Source: Hymenopus coronatus (lineage: Eukaryota > Arthropoda > Insecta > Mantodea > Hymenopodidae). From it: a stretch of 64,000 bases of DNA. The stretch is from NCBI GenBank assembly GCA_030762935.1, contig CM060900.1:367489132-367553131 (forward strand), read 5' to 3'. The first letter of the stretch is position 1. Every line of letters starts with the position of its first letter. The position numbers and the translations under genes are program-made. This document shows positions 58,401-64,000 of this stretch, piece by piece. The notes beneath the pieces are model-generated. The model saw only the letters and a program-made list of their open reading frames with translations. It was not told where the DNA came from and ran no database searches.

Positions 58401-59508
58401 CTACCATCCCAAGGCGTCCTTGGGAAGGCGGTAGCTTACGCGTCTCCTAGGCAGCGTGTGGTCGTAAAGACCGAGAGTGTTCACCTGGGGATTTGGGTGG
58501 GGAGCAAGTTTAGTGTATATTGTGCGAGCTCTTTCTCGCACAACGTCCACTATGTAAGGGATTCCGGAGTGGGAATGGAGAATGTGGGACGGGAATCTGC
58601 GGTCTGTGCCATATATCATCCTCAATGCCCTGTTCTGCACGGTCTGCAGCCTGCGGATGGTGGAACGAGCCACCGAACCCCAGACCTCGCAGCCGTACAG
58701 CATCAGGGGCGGGATGACTGCGCGGTACAGCCGTAGTTTTAGGTGTGTAGGCATGGTGGAGCGGAAGATGGGAAACAACTGCCGTAGGGCAGCGTGTCCC
58801 ATACCGACCTTTTCCCTGACATGTGGAGTGAAAGTAAGGCCGCGGTCGAGGAGGACTCCAAGGTATTTGGCGGTGCGGACCCAGGGGATCCGCCGCCGCC
58901 GCAACCTCAGCGACCTCTCCGGTCGCCAGCCACGGACTTTAGCCAGCAGTAGAGCTGAGCTCTTCTGCGGGCTGATGGCCATCCGCCACTGTTCACTCCA
59001 TCTGCCTATGGCCTGGAGCTGTCTCTGTAGTGGGGGGAAGCAATATCGGGCGTTCTTGTTACGCGCCATTATGAGGACATCGTCGGCATACTGGCACGTA
59101 ACTGTACTGGGTTCTGTGGGGAAGTGGGACATGTAGGCAGCAAAGAGTAACGGCGACAGCACGCTGCCTTCCGGCATTCCCGCCGCTATGGGTCTGACTG
59201 TGGAATGCCTCCCCTCCACCCTCACCCTGAAAGTGCGGTCCCGAAGGAAGCTACTAAGCAGGTGAAGGTAGGGGGGAGGGATTTCTGCGTTCTTGAGCTT
59301 GTACAAGAGTCCCTGATGCCACGTGGTGGCGAAGGCCTTTTCCACGTCCAAGAGTACCGCGACTGTTTTGAAGTTGTCCTGGAAGCCCAGGGCAGCCTTC
59401 TCAGCCAGTCGCAGCAACTGCAGGGTTGTGGAATGTCCAGTACGGAAACCAAACTGATGATCCGGGAGTAGGAGTCTCTCTTCGAATACTTTCGAGACGA
59501 TCGGAAGT
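58401..59508 (-). CDS. Reverse transcriptase fragment (partial, open)
   Basis: An open frame of about 369 codons from the truncation point to TAG at 58401; no real start codon exists because the 5' end is missing. Landmarks: HQFGFRTGHSTT, VLLDVEKAFATTWH (motif A), GMPEGSVLSPLLFAAYM (motif B), CQYADDVLIMA (motif C with both catalytic Asp), KYLGVLLDRGLTFTPHV, LYRAVIPPLMLYGCEVWG and RLQTVQNRALRMI. These are standard for RTs of the Jockey superfamily. The intact YADD and the lack of stops suggest a recent insertion. Fingers and endonuclease are absent. Confidence 0.9.
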
Positions 59509-60344
59509 AAACTGGATCAAACTGCCTACTACAGTCATCTATAATTTTACAGTTGTGATGGCACATTTTCACAATGAAATGATAGCAGAAAATGTTTCCA
59601 TACACAACTGGATGAAATATGAATTCAAAAAGGGATCAAATTAAACATCCTTGACAGTATTTGACAGACTGTCAAAAAGTGATTTGGCTAACTGTACAAC
59701 TTTGTGTTGATGGCTGCAGAGAGCAAAATTGAAACTCTAGTCAAAATGAGGTGCTGCTGTTTTCTGTCAAAAGTGATTCCTGCAAATATGAAGTGCATTG
59801 AACTGATATTCCCCATCCCAAGACACTTCTTTCTGACATTGGATAGAGTATTCAAACAAATAGAATACATTAGGGCTCGGCCAGTAATTTGTGATCCAAA
59901 AAAGTATGAAGATATTTTCACTGCACATGCTCTCATGTTTCTAAATTGGGTGTGGATTGCATTGTGAGAGCCTGGAAGGAGACTACAAAATAGATTATGG
60001 AAAAAGCAAGTGACTGGCATTTTAAAGCTTCAAATAAGCAATTCATTTTCCACAAAGTTTCTGAAGGATATGTAACAGTAAGGAGAACCATGTTACAATA
60101 TAAATTGTGGTTCTTGAAGGTCTATGATGGAAAAAGGTAAATGTCTGATGAATATGGGTATTCCTGTATTATCAGGAGTGCCCTTGAACTCAGCCAAGAC
60201 TCAGGATGTTAAGCATCTATGGGAAAAACACTTTTGGATTGGAAACTGAATGAACAACTGGCTTTCTTCAATAATTGTTTGTATCTCATTCTGGAGAAAA
60301 AACTGATTGCCCTGGAAAGACAACTAGTGAATTACTGCAGAATT

Positions 60345-63300
60345 CAAGAGGGTTTAATAGACTTAATGATCTGAATTCTACAGGAGGAATAATTCTGTAG
60401 AGCCAGTATTCAATGTGCAATATGAATTTTCAGTAATGAATGTGTTGAGAACTGAATTTATGACTAATCCTAAACATAAAAAAGGAATTTATTTCTGAGT
60501 TCTTAAATCAGGTGTTTGTTCATCTGAAACTTGCCTACTCCTGACTTTAAAGTAAAAAGCTTTTTGCAATGGGAATGCAAAAACCTATTCCCAATTCTGT
60601 ACGGCTTACACATATAAAAATTATGCACTTGTATCTGGAAAAGTGTTTCATGAATGTCGCTATTAATAGGTATTTAAATTGTTACATGTCCTATGCAAAG
60701 TCTTATAATGGAAAAGGCAAATTTTGGAATGAACTGCCTCATATAAGCTTGGACAAAACACACTGCTTTGTTAGACATTCTGACAAATACTAATGTATTC
60801 TAAATCAAGAGAAAATACCCAGACAGTTCAGTACCAGTGTTGGAGCGCCACAGGAGATATTTGCAGAGCTGCTATGAACTATGGTGTAAGGCTGTTCTGA
60901 ACAGACAGTGTGAAAACTCGTCATTCAGGAGCACAACAGCAGGTTATCCTGTTGTTGTTGGTTGAGATTTTAATCTCATTCAGTTTACTATACAAGATGC
61001 CAAAGTGAAAAATAAATGGGCACATTTGTCTGGAAAACCCTGCCAGCAGGAGGAGAATGGTTACTGCTCAGGAACTTCGACAGTTTTGTGTGTGTTTTCA
61101 TGAACATACATATGTAGCTTCTTTCAATAGGGGCAAGAACCTTTGGAAAGCACATACCTAAACCATTATTCAACAATTTAAGTGCAATGTCCTCAAAGCT
61201 AGCATAAAACCATTCCCAGCTCCAAAACACAGTAAATTTACATGGGCCAGAGGCAAGATGAAGCAAACACTTGCACATTGGGAAAATGTCTTATAATCAG
61301 ATAAAACTTGTGATATCATGACATTAGGTGATTCTCAGCAAAGACAAAACTAACAATCTTGTTACACTGCATCATACAAACCAATTTCTATAAACATCTG
61401 GAGCTCTTTAGTAACATGCTTATTGGGCAGACCACACTTTCATTCCGGAACTGATCATTTGGACTATATGTGTATTCTTGACCAATATCTTGTCCATCCA
61501 AAAGAAATGGTTTGGCACGGAACAGAACATTCTCCAGCATCATAGTGCAAAGCTATATAAAACCAAAATAACAAGCTTGTTCAGATTTCTATGGCCTGCA
61601 GCCATCCTAGATCTCTCATCCAATAGTTAGCAACTTCTAAAACATAAGATTGTTCAGTAACATGCTGACGGAATGTTTGCAAAAGGAATAATGAGGATTT
61701 CCATGAAAACACTTTTGCATTGTTTCTCCAATGGCTCAACATCCTGCAACTACTATATGCTACATATATAAGGTGTTATACTATGACAGATTCTGATGAA
61801 TAAATGTTTTCAATTTGTGTTCACTACTTGAGCTACCAATTACAATAATACATTGTTATATTGTATTACACAAATGCAACATGCTGTTAAATGGTCTCTG
61901 TTCGTAATATTTATAACAACTTTATTTTTATGCTAAATTTATAAAGACTATGTTTTAAGGAGGTTACTGTTACTGAACAAATTTTTTTGGCATGCACATA
62001 AGAATAGGAAGAACACATATCTGATAGACATAAATACGAAATTGGAGGTATTTTATGTAGAAAAACTTATGATGTTTAGTCTTATTTCCCTAAACATTCT
62101 GCAATACATTTTACCAATACCACCGCATTATATCATTACTGCATAATATCAACAAAGCTGAAATATAACCTATTGTCCCTTTTACCAAATGCCAGTTATG
62201 GCATACTTTTTGTGTTACACATCAGTGGCCATAATTCAAAAGAATGGGACTTGTCCTATTTTCATTCAGAATACCTCATTTGTATACCAGTAGCCAAAGG
62301 AATGCAGTACTGGTGCACAAAACAATATTTAAAACTATTAGACTTGCAATTTTGGGCAAAATTGCCTATTCTTTGAGGGTGTGCATGCCACTGTTGGCCG
62401 TTGGGTTGATTTCAGATTGTATGCAGTTAGAGTGGTCCACTATAACATACTGGTGAGTGAATTGGTAGAGCACTGGTTATTGAAATCCACGATAGTAAGA
62501 TCACATCTCTCTCTGAAGTTTCCATGGTTTAGTTATTTAACTTTTTTGTTTTTCTCACAGAGGTACACAATTTGATTAGTAATAATATGCTTAGTTTACA
62601 TTTTTGGAAGTCAAGACAATAAACCCTCCAGGACAATTTACTTTCAAAGGACTGAATGAAATCTACGGAGCATTCAATATTCAGTGCAGTTAATTGTTCA
62701 TCAAGGAACCTGCGTAAATTAGTTTAATATAAGAATTAGGTTTTTTGAAAACTTTTATGTAATGTGTGATTTGTAACATAGAAAACAAACTATGATTTTA
62801 GCGGTAAAATAAAAAATACCTCTGCAATTGCCAGGATTCGAAGAGGTGTACTTTGGTTGTCTACGTAGTTATTATGCTGTTCTAACTACTTGAGCTACTG
62901 TGATCCTACAGTTATGTGCTTTGCAGCTGTAATCTCTGCAGGATATTGAAGTTCCTCAGGTCACCTTTTTATTTGGTACTTGGGATAGAGAATTATTTCT
63001 CAAAGTCCCTTTTTATTTGCCTTCCATGCAAAGATAAAAAGGTAGAATGCACTTTCCTTTCTAGACATAGTTCTTACTAACTTTATGTAGGTACTTTTTT
63101 TACCATGGAGATGGTTGTTCATTTTGTATATCATTTGACACAATGATGATATTGTTTCATAAATTGTAAACTGTGCCTACAATTGTAATGTGTACGCACA
63201 AGGTACAGAGAAGTGTACCTCTTCAGGTGTTTAATGCAATTGTTATTGAATCATTCTCTGCTTCACCTAGATACTAATCATACATTACATTTATTCTATT

Positions 63301-63616
63301 TGTCAGTACAAATAGGTCATTTTGAGTGCCACAGCAAAATATGAATGGCGCACATATAAAATTTAAACAAAGGAGACCATATAAAAACAAAGACACCCAT
63401 GGATACTTGAAACTTCAAATCCCTCAATATCTTAATCTGATGACCACACACTAACCAGAGCACTAACTAATGCCACACTATATCTACCCTCTACGAAATT
63501 CAAGTGTTCAGGTCACAGCTCATGGCAGTTTGATCACTGGCATGCTAACCCTTAGTACATTTTATGTTGTAATAAAGAATTTAGAACCCATTGCCAATAG
63601 GTTCCCTATCTCAAGC
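60345..63616. other. No gene; two weak tRNA-like stretches
   Basis: AT-rich. At 62450-62560 (plus) GAATTGGTAGAGCACTGG resembles a box A and is followed by a SINE-like tail. At 62915-62820 (minus) GTAGCTCAAGTAGTTAGA with CTTCGAATCCTGG resembles boxes A and B. Neither folds convincingly as a tRNA and no TSD was seen. Confidence 0.4.
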
Positions 63617-63618
63617 TA

Positions 63619-64000
63619 CGAGGGCCGTTCAGAAAGTAGCCTCCGGTTGATTGCAAGAAATTCACCAAGTTAAATAAAAATATTTTAATATATACATCTT
63701 ACAACTACATCTTTGCACTATTTTTCTACATAGTTTCCATAACGATTGAGGCACTTATCGTATCTGTTCACAAGCTTTGAAATTCCTTCTGCATAAAAAT
63801 CACCCGCTTGTGCCTGGAGCCAGCCTGTGACCGCATCTTTGAGCTCCTCATCGTCATCAAACCGCTGGGACCCGAGCCATTTCTTCATATGCATGAAGAG
63901 GTGATAATCGCTTGGCGCCAGATCTGGGCTGTAAGGTGGATGGTTGACGTCCCACTTGAAGGACTCAAGAAGGGCTGTTGTTCTGCGAGCAGAGTGAGGA
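63619..64000 (-). mobile_element. mariner transposon, 3' end (runs off the window)
   Basis: The inverted end begins CGAGGGCCGTTCAGAAAG next to TA (63617-63618), the mariner target dinucleotide. The transposase end lies just inside. The other end is beyond 64000. Confidence 0.85.
63718..64000 (-). CDS. mariner transposase, C-terminal part (partial)
   Basis: Open from the window edge to TAG at 63718-63720 with no lesion. It carries PHSARRTTALLESFKWDV, then SPDLAPSDYHLF with the last catalytic Asp of the DD34D triad, MKKWLGSQRFDDDEEL and a C-terminal LVNRYDKCLNRYGNYVEK typical of mariner transposases. A clean frame and clean terminal repeat suggest a recent copy. Whether the rest is intact cannot be seen. 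Confidence 0.9.
   Translation of the reverse strand, partial: PHSARRTTALLESFKWDVNHPPYSPDLAPSDYHLFMHMKKWLGSQRFDDDEELKDAVTGWLQAQAGDFYAEGISKLVNRYDKCLNRYGNYVEK

Larger units (their letters stand above)
57970..59510 (-). mobile_element. Young 5'-truncated Jockey-group LINE
   Basis: A GC-rich 1.54-kb block flanked by ACTGGATC at 57962-57969 and 59511-59518, so it is a 5'-truncated insertion on the minus strand. It carries the last two-thirds of an RT without stops and a 3' region of about 0.4 kb with two 5S-like segments. The composition contrasts sharply with the AT-rich host. Confidence 0.8.
57640..60340 (+). pseudogene. Remnant resembling the DUF7869 transposon-associated family
   Basis: Plus strand, in pieces: MIQLRMYKLNSK and SRNQKYW (57843-57968), then beyond the inserted LINE KLPTTVIYNFTVV (59518-59560), WMKYEFKKGSN, and at 59730-59960 IKCIELIFP-type sequence (MKCIELIFPIPRHFF), LDRVFKQIEYI, RARPVICDPKKYEDIF, then CYNINCG (about 60100). 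From memory this order matches a widespread insect and cnidarian protein annotated DUF7869 and suspected to be a transposase. The comparison is recollection and needs a search. Many stops. Confidence 0.5.

Noticed and set aside
57970..59510. GC-rich block as horizontally acquired bacterial DNA or a host exon
   Set aside because: It encodes a Jockey-type RT, has a TSD and 5' truncation, so it is a LINE insertion.

Overview
The window looks like transposon-packed intergenic DNA from an animal, most likely an insect. The arthropod-type element mix, three tRNA-derived SINE families and long AT-rich spacers suggest a large polyneopteran-like genome, but that placement is inference. I find no host protein-coding gene. 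Nearly every recognisable coding stretch belongs to a mobile element and most are broken by stops and frameshifts. The best open frames are a 348-residue gag-like protein (13308-14354), an RT fragment of about 369 codons (58401-59508) and the end of a mariner transposase at the right edge.

Left part (1-9 kb): an almost full-length, decayed LINE of I-clade type lies on the minus strand (about 9020 to 1565; gag-like ORF1, endonuclease, RT, RNase H, 3' hairpin). Its RT is split by a 1.38-kb gag-only retroposon flanked by a target-site duplication (TSD).

Second part (9-20.6 kb): a nest of insertions with TSDs at every level. A gag-only retroposon (copy 3) is split by a Ty3/gypsy element (5-bp TSD). 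That element is split inside integrase by hAT-A (8-bp TSD), hAT-A is split inside its transposase by hAT-B (8-bp TSD), and hAT-B is split inside its zinc finger by another gag-only retroposon (copy 2). SINEs sit in several layers. At each junction the host reading frame continues when the insert is ignored.

Third part (20.7-31.2 kb): a PIF/Harbinger element with a MADF partner gene, a 4.3-kb hAT-like element without transposase inserted in a satellite array, a 5S rRNA-like pseudogene, and a DDE transposase remnant.

Fourth part (32-45.6 kb): a Jockey-like LINE, a piggyBac remnant, a BED/hAT remnant with a SINE, a Tc1-like remnant, and long featureless AT-rich DNA.

Fifth part (45.7-52.5 kb): a second nest, where a CGGBP1-like hAT carries a second hAT of the same family, which carries a Tc1/mariner element with DD82E spacing, which carries a 54-bp SINE fragment. 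TSDs are visible at all four levels.

Last part (52.5-64 kb): microsatellites, a LINE RT remnant, a remnant resembling the DUF7869 family interrupted by a young 5'-truncated LINE whose 3' region carries two 5S rRNA-like segments, and the 3' end of a mariner that runs out of the window.

The elements do not form a host pathway. The functional links are parasitic: SINE-A shares its 3' end with the I-like LINE, and the gag-only family has no polymerase and must borrow one.
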